Shown here one piece after another: positions 1 to 7,960 of a DNA stretch of 64,000 nucleotides. The stretch comes from Blasia pusilla. Its lineage: Eukaryota > Marchantiophyta > Marchantiopsida > Blasiales. Where the stretch lies: contig CM114275.1 of NCBI GenBank assembly GCA_050084515.1, forward strand, positions 11,532,001 to 11,596,000, in the 5' to 3' direction. The notes beneath the pieces were generated by a model. It did not search any database. It saw only the letters and a list, made by a program, of their open reading frames with translations, and was not told the DNA's origin. The stretch's first letter is position 1. The number at the start of each line of letters is the position of its first letter. Position numbers and translations under genes: made by a program.

Positions 1-38
1 ATGAGAATGAGAATGAGAATGAGAATTTTTAATTTATA
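1..38 (-). promoter_or_regulatory. MULE-A core promoter: TATA box and GAGAAT leader repeat
   Basis: Reverse-strand TATAAATT at 31-38 followed by the (GAGAAT)n/(ATTCTC)n microsatellite that forms the 5' leader of the transposase gene. The same pair is seen at 22525-22560, 33082-33118 and 40860-40923. The transposase itself would begin to the left of the window. Confidence 0.5.
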
Positions 39-225
39 GTGAATAGGAAAACAGATACTCCTGACAGATTTTTACTGACAAGATGAATTCGGTAGGTGAC
101 ATTGTCTGACACAATAGATCCAATTCTATAACAACACATTCAATTCTGTTGCAATGTGTTACCGGAATTGGGAAGCAGAGGGTTGCGAAGCACACTTCAT
201 TTTGTTGGAACCCGTCGGAGTCCTG

Positions 226-815
226 GTAACTCAAAAATTACCGCAAGCTAACCAAAGCCTCCAACCCGTTGGCTTCGGACGGGTTGCACGCTTTTGCCAA
301 ACATGGTCGAAGCGAGCAACCCGTCGCTCTCCGACGAGTTGCTCGGATACCGCTCCTTCTTGCTCAAAGATGCCGGAGGCGTGCAAGCCTTCTGTTACCG
401 ACAAGTTCCGCGGGTGACGCACTTATTTGCCCAAAGACGGCGAGGCGTGCAACCCGTCGCCCTCCAACGGGTTGCGCAAGGGCCTCGCCTTGTGGTGCTT
501 ACATGAAGTGTGCAACCTGTCGGACTCCGACGACTTGCGCAGGAAGCCCGCGTTCTTAACCCTTGACGAGGGAAGCGTGCAACCCAACGGTCTCCGACGG
601 ATTGCCTGGGTACGTCCCGTTCCCGTCCCAAACACGGAGGAGGCGCGCAACATGTCGGTCTCCGACGGGTTGCGCGGGTACCTTGCGTTCTGGTCCGAAG
701 ACGACGGAGGCGCTCAACCCGTCGGTCTCCGACGGGTTGCTCGCGCACGTGGCGACGTACCCAGGATGGCGGAGGCGCGCAACCTGTCGGACTCCGACGG
801 GTTGCCATTTTTTAC
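226..815. repeat. Palindrome array in the bidirectional promoter region, copy A
   Basis: About eight to ten palindromes of the GCAACCCGTCGG / CCGACGGGTTGC type, spaced roughly 70-80 bp apart by related G/C-rich spacers, so the array is a degenerate tandem repeat with one palindrome per unit. Central bases are mostly TCTC or GAGA (for example 718-742). It lies between the MULE TATA box (31-38) and the cargo TATA box (895-902). Not CRISPR: the spacers are related to each other. Confidence 0.85.
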
Positions 816-894
816 CTCCGGACTTGCGTAACCTCCGGCACGTCGCCGTCGAACGGACGACGGGACCCAACGGTCAGCCCAACGGCTAGAAAAG

Positions 895-902
895 TATAAA
901 TA
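895..902 (+). promoter_or_regulatory. TATA box of cargo gene A
   Basis: TATAAATA about 290 bp upstream of the exon 1 ATG. It is conserved at the same place in copy B (21648-21655) and in weaker form in copies C (31958-31965) and D (near 41797). It is followed in each copy by similar text containing ATTTCCGGTTT-like leader sequence. Confidence 0.55.
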
Positions 903-1186
903 GGGCAGAAATCGCTCATTTCCGGTTTCTCATTTCGCGATCTCCATTCCTCACTCTCCCGCACAACAGCTGATCAGATACCAAGGGGCGTTTCACATGA
1001 TGAGTCATCGCGAGTCGATAGGAGGAAACGAGAGCGAGACGGTTTGACCGAACGAGAGCAAGACGGTACGACAGAACAATCGCGAGATGATTTGAGCTAC
1101 CCATCAAGGCGACTCATCTTGACATCAGCAAGGAGACTGATCAAGGGATTCATCGTGGACATAGGTGGAGGTATTTCCGGAAAAAA

Positions 1187-1816
1187 ATGACGAGGAAAAA
1201 ATCACAAGCCAACAAGTCTGGGAGCTTCACTCCGAAGTCCATTAGGACTCCTGCGTCCGCATCTCCAGGGCCTCGTTCTGCAAATGAAATTAGGCAACAG
1301 GAAATCGAGGAGCGGGAAAGGGAAGCGGAGATGCACAACCAGGATCTTCTTGTGAGACGAGTTCAAGAGGCGCTCGATAAACAGAACGCAGAGGCTGAGA
1401 CGTCGCAGGCCTTGAAGAAAAGGATCGCCGACGAAAAGAGAGAAAAGAAGCGTGTGGACTCGTCGGTGAGGAGGACATAATTGGCTAAAGTGAGGAGGGA
1501 AAAAGCGATAGCCATTGACGATAGCCTTGCCCATCCAACCGAAAGTGTTGAGATGCGGGAAATGTCCCCGATGAAGTCCGGGGACACAATCAACATAGTG
1601 GAAACGCCAGAAGTTCAAATCACGGACGACGAGGTCATGAGGACCGCCAACGTGGAGATGGTGGACATTGCCGAAGAAGCCAGAGAGCGGTCATTCTCGT
1701 CTCCAAGCCCGGCGGAAGACATCGACCTCTATCGGATTGACGAGTTCCCAGTCGATTTTCCAGCTTCTGTCTCAGACAAGTTGGCTGGTCAAGAAACCGA
1801 CCCAATTTTCGAGCGG
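1187..1816 (+). pseudogene. Cargo gene exon 1 (coiled coil), copy A
   Basis: Encodes about 210 residues. A basic, Ser/Pro-rich start (MTRKKSQANK) is followed by a long charged heptad-like helix (EIRQQEIEEREREAE, then KKRIADEKREKKR), a lower-complexity acidic part (SVEMREMSPMKSGD) and the ending DPIFER. The coiled coil suggests oligomerisation. ATG is taken at 1187 because copies C and D start at the same place. One TAA (1478-1480) replaces a GAA codon present in copies C and D. The exon ends at a GTAAG donor (1817), and the intron to exon 2 is only 102 nt. Confidence 0.7.
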
Positions 1817-1918
1817 GTAAGAGAGGATCTGGGTTTTTTGAATTATGTGAATTGCAATTCATTGGGAATTCAGTGTAGCTTATTGATCTTGTCCCGGTTC
1901 TGACACGTGGTAAAGCAG

Positions 1919-2394
1919 ATGGCACTCATGGAGGGCCACAACGTCCCGAGGATTCCACTCCGCCGATTGCGGACAATGGAATACGTCCGTGAAATTCAGT
2001 CCGACAAGGACATCGCGAAGCTCAAACAATTGGCGGCGACAACATCGTACATCGACAACTTTCCTCCCTTCTATGTTCAGCCTTATGATGAGCATGGAAC
2101 CCAAGCTCTGGTTACGAAGGAGGACTTGGAAAAGCTCGACATATTCTGGAGGATGAGAGACCAGGATTTCAGAAGGCAAGTAGAGGGCACGGAATTCAAC
2201 TGGATGATGAATCTGCATTTCTTCATCTGGGATGGAAATCACAGGTTCATGGCGTGGACCAAGTTTGCGGAGGAGCGGCCCAACTCCTTGGAGGCACATT
2301 TTTGCGTGAAGGCAGTGGTCCTTCACCCATTCCCTCATCACATGGCAACGGTGCACATGGCAACGGTGGAGATGGCAATGCATGCCATCAACAC
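1919..2394 (+). pseudogene. Cargo gene exon 2: ParB/Srx-like domain, copy A (exon itself open)
   Basis: Open exon of about 159 residues after a GCAG acceptor, ending at a GTGAGT donor. It has the shape of a ParB N-terminal/sulfiredoxin fold: a helical start (SDKDIAKLKQLAA), an FYVQPYDEHGTQAL strand region and the diagnostic WDGNHRFMAW, which corresponds to the D-G-x-[RH]-R signature of ParB/Srx/DUF262 folds, followed by a Val-rich strand and HPFPHHM. In ParB proteins this fold binds nucleotide and parS DNA. Family assignment rests on the motif and length only. The tail carries a short internal duplication (MATVHMATV). It is open here and in copy D, frameshifted in B and deleted in C. Confidence 0.6.
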
Positions 2395-3082
2395 GTGAGT
2401 ATCTTCTTGCTGGGTCGGGACGGTTGTTGGGATGCTTTTACACTTACGCAACTCGTCGGACTCCGACAAGTTGCTTGACTTGACGCTTTTTCATGATGTT
2501 TTTTGAAGAATGCAACTCGTCGGACTCCGACGAGTTCTTCGATTGACCACAGATTTAATTAGTTTTTGGCCCAAAGCAAACCGTTGGAGTCAGACGGGTT
2601 GCTCGACTCGCCGCCTTTTCACGATGTTTTTTGAAGAATGCAACTCGTCGGACTCCGACGAGTTGTTCGACTGACCGCAGGTTTAGTATGTTTTTTGCCC
2701 AAAGCAACCCGTCGGAGTCCGACGGGTTGCTTGACTCGAAACTATTTTTGACCGAAATCAACTCGTCGGAGTCTGACGGGTTGCATTCGGAAGTTGGTTC
2801 CTCAAATTTTGCGTCAAATTGCAAGTTTCCATTCAATTGCGCAACCTGTCGGACTCCGACGGGTTGCTATGTTCACGTTAGTATGTTCAGTTGCACAACC
2901 CGTCAGAGTCCGACGGGTTGAAACCAGGCATTAGCAAATCTGAATGCAATCCGTCGAACTCCGACGGGTTGCATCATTAAGCTCGTTCCTAGAATCCGAC
3001 GTTGAGCTGTGATGACCCGTCGGACTCCGACGGGTTGCAGGAACCCATGTAATTTCCTGACGGGTTAAGTTTGGATGTGCAA
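2395..3082 (+). repeat. Intron 2 with palindrome tandem array, copy A
   Basis: Holds about nine palindromes with the ACTCC/GAGTCC centre. Two forms alternate: arms with CAACTCGTCGG paired with CCGACGAGTTG (2641-2665) and arms with CAACCCGTCGG paired with CCGACGGGTTG (2704-2730). Spacers share a 'TTTTTGGCCAAA'-like and 'TTTGAAGAATG'-like word, so units arose by local tandem copying. The acceptor at 3081-3082 reads CAA where copies B, C and D have CAG, which damages splicing. Confidence 0.8.
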
Positions 3083-4187
3083 GATTGTATCGGAGGGGAA
3101 TGTCACACACCACTGGATCCAGGACTGCGATCGGGTGAGGAAGGTGCTTACGACGCACCCGGGAGAGTACATGGGGTTCTTGGGCGATGCCCTTGTCAAT
3201 CAGATGCTTGCAAAGGGTGCTCAGATAAAAAAGAAAACTTGGGCAAATAAGTTTATTTCCCAAGATGCAGCCGTAACCATCATTTGCTGGTCGAAGATAC
3301 GAGCCGCGAAGAAGAGCGCTGCACTGGAGCTGGAGCGGAGGGAGAAAGTATCTGGGTCTGAGCGCGCGAAATTCATCCAAGCTGCAGTACCTACAGCAAC
3401 GAAAGACACGGCGAGCAAGATGTAGCGATACATCAGCATTCTCAACCCCGAACTTGGTCCAGAGTTCTACAAGGAGCTGAAGGCGATTATCAAGCGCCAG
3501 CGGAAAAGGGATGAAGATCCGCAAGGTCGGATTGGGGAGAAAGTGTCCTTGGATCGCGTGCATCGGTTTGGGTTGTCCGGCATAAGCGAGTTTAGGAGGA
3601 TTCGACTGATGAAAATCAGTCTCGAGGGCACAGAGGCCCAGAAGAGGGCGGCACACCATCCTCCGGGTGTGTCCGATCCAGTGATCTCCCACTAGCTACG
3701 CGAATGGTCGTTCTGGGACGCGTTGCCGGTTATCGGGAAGTCCGTGCTGGACGGTTTGCAAGCGGAGCTCAAAAGATTAGAGCCCATCCCGGATGAAGCA
3801 AACCTGGAAAGTTCTGAAGATTTCGAGGTTTGGCTCGACGACATCCGAGACAAGCCAATCAGAAACCCAGGATTCAAGACAATGTTCAAGGTTTGCGTCC
3901 TCCCTCAGGCAGAGCTTGACGAAGAAGTAGAGGGGAACAAACGGGATGAAGCGAAGAAGAAGAGAGATCTACAGGAGCAGACGGCCGATTCTGTTCGACT
4001 AAAAGCTGCCCAACGGATGGTCTTCAGGTACCTCGTCCAGTGTAAGAATGCAGGTACGTGGGGAAAATTACTGGCAGAGACATTCTCCATGTACGACATG
4101 GAGATGGGGCAGCACATGTCCGATTGGGAGGTGGAGAATTGCCCCATTTGGCTCGACTTCAACATGTCGACATACAAGCGGTGATGT
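3083..4187 (+). pseudogene. Cargo gene exon 3 (helical middle region), copy A, broken
   Basis: Starts with the conserved IVSEGNVTHHWIQDCDRV. A largely alpha-helical, Lys/Glu-rich region of about 360 residues follows, with no family I recognise; conserved blocks include HRFGLSGISEFRRIRLMK and LREWSFWDAL. Nonsense codons lie at 3423-3425 (Gln to stop) and 3693-3695 (Trp to stop). After MSDWEVENCPIWLDFN the reading frame jumps into intron-type palindrome sequence. The charged linker and the DPPY-like part seen in copy F are deleted. Confidence 0.65.
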
Positions 4188-4194
4188 CTCCTTT

Positions 4195-4512
4195 GTCGCG
4201 GTTTCCGACGGGTTGCATCTTTCCCACATACACAGGGAAAACCGTGGTGTACTTGCAACCCGACGGGTTGCAGTTGCTTTTGGTTTTTCCCTGTGTTTCC
4301 GGAAAGTTGCAACCCGTCTGATAGCGACAGGTTGCTCTCAGCCGAGCATGGGCTGCTCTAGGCCAGCAACCGGTCGCCTTCGACGGGTTGCTCACGGACA
4401 AAAACAACGGAGCCCGACGGGTTGTTTTAGTCCGTGACCAACCCGTCGGAAGGCGACGGGTTGGTCCGGGACAAAACACCTCGTCGGACTCCGACAGGTT
4501 GATCCAAAGTTA
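4195..4512 (+). repeat. Intron 3 palindromes, copy A
   Basis: Six to seven palindromes whose centres are of the GGAAGGCGAC / GTCGCCTTC type, different from the ACTCC centres of intron 2. An example is 4439-4466. The spacers contain 'CAGCCGAGCATGGGCTGCTCT'-type repeats also present in copies B, C and F. Confidence 0.75.
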
Positions 4513-4576
4513 GTAATTGAAAATGTTCTCAAGCCGACTTCTTTAGTTGCTGCCATTTTTTTCCAACGTGCTTACG

Positions 4577-5089
4577 ATGGACCACTCTAACGTGTACTGC
4601 TTCGTTCGGCCCGAGCACAATTTCCAGGTGTTCAAGATCCAGGATCCTGTGGATCCATGCTCATATGGGTACAGCTTAGATAGTTTGTACAATTCCCCCC
4701 CGGGAATTTACATGCAAGACAGTACCCCACTTCTGGGAGGAAGGGAAAAATCGCGAGCCCTGATGCAAACGCTCATAGAGCTCTGCTCAAGGCCGGGTGA
4801 CTTGGTGTTCGACTTAGTGGGACTTTCAGGGGCAAGTATCAAAGGCGTCTGGCATAGTGGCAGGAACATTCTCTGCCTCGAGGGAAGGCAAGAACTGTTT
4901 GACCTTTGCAAGGAGGCAAAGGTAGAATACGAAAGGCTCGTTGGGGCGTACAACTCTCCACCGAAGCCGAGAGCTCCGGTTCTAGACCCACCATTGGTTT
5001 TGATTCCATTGTCACTTCCAACGATTCCGAAAATCGGGAGGGCAAGGCCGAAAGTAATTTTGCAAGAGCTCTCGGACGATGACGAGTGA
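4577..5089 (+). pseudogene. Cargo gene exon 4: SAM-binding half of beta-class DNA methyltransferase, copy A
   Basis: Open exon of 170 residues, MDHSNVYCFVRPEHNF to ELSDDDE. The block TPLLGGREKSRALMQTLIEL, then CSRPGDLVFDLVGLSGAS, then GRNILCLEGRQELFDLC follows the end of N4/N6 DNA methyltransferases: substrate loop, motif I (DPFxGSGTT in active enzymes) and the strand ending in the ribose-binding acidic residue. Motif I is altered: DLVGLSGAS lacks the FxGxG spacing. The C-terminal tail is Pro-rich and then acidic. The ATG follows a damaged acceptor (TACG instead of TACAG in copies B, C, D and F). Confidence 0.65.
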
Positions 5090-6300
5090 GTTCAAAGAAC
5101 TCAACGACCCAGCTTGACTGCAGCGTTTGGAGTAGGGAGTTTTTTTGATGATGAGGCAAAAGATATCATAGAATAGATCAAATGTACAGTTCCGAGCTTC
5201 TTTCGGATGATATAAAGGAGAAGATTTTTTCGAACGATGGTGGTGCTTGTAAAAGTTTGCTGAAATTTTTTTATGGCTTTTCGAATGTGATCGTCTATGT
5301 ACTCCGTGGACTTCAATTTTGCAACCCGTCGGATTTCTCCTGCTTGCAACTTTTAACTTTTTGACCACAGCACCTTTTTACCACTTCCACGCAACCTGTC
5401 GGATTCCGACAGGTTGCCTGATCGGACTCTTTCCCTGTTGGTCCAACTTAAGAGGCAGTCTGGCGGGCTTCTTCCCTTGGCACCTACCCCTCAACTCGTA
5501 AAGGCAGGCGTAGGCTTCTTTTCTTCTCTCAGACGTGTTGGATTCCTACTACCTGTGCGATTGCCATCATGGTATTACCAAGGACGAAGCACATATTGAT
5601 ACTCGATGGGTGTCACATTGCAGAGCGTACAAGGTATACTGCTGAGGAAGGCGGTGGGACTCAAATCAGGTTACATGGGACCGTTATGGCGTACCTAGGG
5701 GGGGCCAAGGCTCTCGAATTCGCCAACATTTTCGATCTCCGTCTACAATCGGCCAGAGGAGCCACTTGTATCCGTGGACATTCCTTTTGTACTGTCACCG
5801 AGGAGAGTTAGGAGTAAATTTGTAGATGACGAGGTTGAAGAAATCATAGACTAGGTCAATTATACATTTCCGAGGTTCCTTCCGAGGTAATAAAGGACAA
5901 GATTTTTTCAACCCATAATGGTGTTTGTAAAAGTTTGCTGAAATATTTTGTTGGACTTGTGGATTGTGTTCTTTTAGCTACTCAAAATTACAATTTTGCA
6001 ACCCGTATGATTCCGACGGGTTGCAACTTTTTGCTTTTTGCCCATTTGCAACTTTTTAACCACTTCCAGGCAAGCTGTCGGATTCCGACAGGTTGACTGC
6101 TTGAGTGATCGGACTCTTTCCCCGTGAGACCAACTTCTGACGCATTGTGGTGGGCTTCTTAACGTTTGGCTCGTTGCCCTACATTCGTCAAACCAGTTGT
6201 AGTCTTCTTTTCTTGTCTAAGATGTGCAGGATTCCTACTACCTGTCGGATTGCCATTTCGGATTCCCAACTTTGTTAGTTAGATCGTCGTGGGTGCAGGG
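5090..6300 (+). repeat. 3' flank of cargo gene A with old tandem duplication
   Basis: Two diverged units of about 690 bp. Each contains an acidic C-terminal tail (DDEAKDIIE near 5145 and FVDDEVEEIID near 5822-5855), then a 'TGTAAAAGTTTGCTGAAAT' block (5247 and 5927), then a palindrome (5391-5417) or its decayed version, then a 'CTACTACCTGT' block (5547 and 6235). The second unit also holds a frame with VSHCRAYK and RRWDSNQVTWDRYGVPRG, unrecognised. Copies B, C, D and F keep the same order. Confidence 0.55.
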
Positions 6301-6446
6301 TGGAAGAAAATCACTTCTAAAAATCTTTCCTTTCTTATGGTGAGCTTTCTTACGGGTTGGGAGGGGTGCAGCTTCTCGGTTTCTCGGCCTTAGGATCTGA
6401 ATGAAGGGACATCAGTTCCTCTTTACTCCAAACAGCTAACAATCTT

Positions 6447-6686
6447 TTGGTTCAATTATCCTCTCATGTGTTCACATTTCACAAAGTTGGTCTTGAGCAG
6501 ACACCATTCATAACCAACAGAAAGTTGGTTATGGGGCAATTTAGGGGAGGCCATGATGCAGGCAACAATCCCTCCAAAAAGAGAGGTTGGCATCCGGGTG
6601 GTCCTCCAACAAAACTACCCATGGGCACTGCTTATTGTAGACCAAGACAGGCAATGTTAAGAAACTTAGGCTTACATGGAGAGTGA
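6447..6686 (+). CDS. Small conserved ORF near left terminus, copy A
   Basis: 79 residues, beginning MVQLSSHVFTFHKVGLEQ and ending RQAMLRNLGLHGE, rich in Lys, Arg, Gly and Pro. An equally long homologue is open in copy C (25511-25765, 84 residues, same start and end). Copies B and F have unrelated or damaged sequence at the middle. No family recognised; it may be an exon, or an open stretch preserved by recent shared ancestry. Confidence 0.3.
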   Translation: MVQLSSHVFTFHKVGLEQTPFITNRKLVMGQFRGGHDAGNNPSKKRGWHPGGPPTKLPMGTAYCRPRQAMLRNLGLHGE

Positions 6687-6699
6687 TGGAAAAATGTTT

Positions 6700-6939
6700 G
6701 TAGTGGTCTTATGATGTCTACTTTTTTTTCGCCCCCAGGAAAAAGGAGGTTTTTTTAGGGCCAAATGTGGACCACTAGCTACTCTCTTCTAAAGATTTCC
6801 TGAATTTGAAAGCAAACAAATATTTCAAATATGTCAAAAAGTTTTGAAGAGAGGAGGCCGATTTGGCCCTTTTTTTTTAAGAGAGACTCTCCTCTCTTCC
6901 TCTCCTCTCTTACTCTCTCCTGCCAGAATACCAGCCCCC
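6700..6939 (-). repeat. Left terminal region of element A
   Basis: Reverse copy of the family's left end. Reading from 6939 leftwards it shows GGGGGCTGGTATTCTGG, a purine tract with GTAAGAGAGGAGAGG and GAAGAGAGGAGAG, then text seen also at 7498, 25271 and 58547 (for example the 'GTAGGTAGTGGTCCACATT' block). It marks where the element meets MULE fragment X. Confidence 0.7.
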
Positions 6940-7497
6940 ATCGAGAATCGTGGGCACTATAGGGATTTCAAATCGAAGAAACCAAGAAACTTGTCGGATG
7001 CGACAGGTTGCCCGAGTGTGCAACCCGTCGGCAATCAACGGGTTGCCTGAGTGTGCAACCTGTAAAAAACTGACAGGTTGCATCAAGAATGTTGCAGCAA
7101 CCCGTATACAAGTATGCAAGTCACATGTATACAAGGCCTGCAAATAGTTTGACCCAGATGGATTTTGGATTACTTGCACTTGGATCTTCCAGCCTAAAGT
7201 GGCCAAAGGTTCTTTCAACCCGTCGGAATCGGATGGATTGTAGTAGGTGGTTCCTGGGTGTTGCAACACGTCGGGACCCGACGGGTCGCAGAGTCATTCA
7301 TTGGATGCCTTTGACTTGCAACCCATCTGGTTCCGACAGGTAGCTTTTTTCTCTGCTCATAGAGCTATTTTTGTTCCCTTCTCACATTTTCGTCATTGTA
7401 GGGATTGAACATTCATGAAAATGCCCTCTACCCCAACACAAGTGGAGCAGAAAGTGTTCATTCCTCTTGGAGGTCATCACAAGCATGCCAAAGAATT
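6940..7497 (+). pseudogene. MULE transposase fragment X (intron plus start of exon 2)
   Basis: Homologous to 24690-25240 and 34530-35080. It starts inside the transposase (GTGGGCACTATAGGGATTTC), passes through the palindrome-bearing intron (palindromes near 7020, 7220 and 7268) and a GCAG acceptor at about 7402, and ends in the exon words IHENALYPNTSGAESVHSSW. It is cut off on both sides by the left ends of elements A and B, so two copies of the family landed inside a third. Confidence 0.7.
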
Positions 7498-7960
7498 AGG
7501 GGCTGGTATTCTGGCAGGAGAGAGGAAGAGAGGAGAGTCTCTCTTCAAAACTCTCTTCAAAACTTTTTGACATATATAAAATTTTTGTTTGCTTTCAAAT
7601 TCATGAAATCTTTAGAAGAGTGTAGGTAGTGGTCCACATTCGGGCCTAAAGAAACCTCATTTTTCCAAGGGGCGAAAAATAAGTAGGCATCATAGAAACA
7701 CTACAAACATTTTTCCATCACTCTCCATATGAGCCTAAGTTTCTTCACCTTGCCTGTCTCAGTCTACAGTAAACTGTTCCCAAGGGTATTTTTGTTGGAG
7801 GACCATTGGCAAAAAATTTGACCAGAAGTAGCAATCTCATCTCAATGAAAGATTCAAATAAAGACCAACTTTGTGAAATGTGAACACAAGAGACGATAAT
7901 GGAACCAAAAGATTGTTAGCTGTGTAGAGTAAAGAGGAACTGATGTCCCTTCATTCAGAT
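7498..7960 (+). repeat. Left terminal region of element B
   Basis: Starts AGGGGCTGGTATTCTGGCAG with the GAGAGGAAGAGAGGAGAG tract, then the shared subterminal sequence. The stretch where copies A and C have the small ORF is changed here ('CAAAAAATTTGACCAGAA'), as in copy F. No coding potential seen. Confidence 0.65.

Larger units (their letters stand above)
1..6939 (+). mobile_element. Composite MULE element A (cargo half; MULE half outside window)
   Basis: Contains the promoter region, cargo gene (ParB/methyltransferase) and 3' flank in forward orientation, and ends at 6939 in the reverse complement of the family's left terminus (GGGGGCTGGTATTCTGG, then a GAGAGG-rich purine tract). The adjacent 6940-6948 (ATCGAGAAT) would be one copy of its 9-bp target duplication; the partner lies outside the window. 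The cargo gene is inactive: nonsense codons in exons 1 and 3, two damaged splice acceptors and a deletion of the linker. It sits in MULE sequence X. Confidence 0.75.

Noticed and set aside
226-815. Regularly spaced palindromes that look like a CRISPR array
   Set aside because: The spacers are related to each other, the repeats vary, there are no cas genes, and the same arrays recur in several copies of a eukaryotic transposon. It is a tandem repeat.
427-831. ORFs of 100-140 residues running through the promoter arrays on both strands (also near 21700, 32100, 41370)
   Set aside because: They translate the repeated palindromes in several frames; Cys/Arg/Ser-rich repeats without conserved frame between copies.
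1919-2394. Bacterial or phage contamination because of ParB and methyltransferase folds
   Set aside because: The exons are separated by GT-AG introns, repeated five times, and linked to plant-type MULE and gypsy sequences with target duplications.
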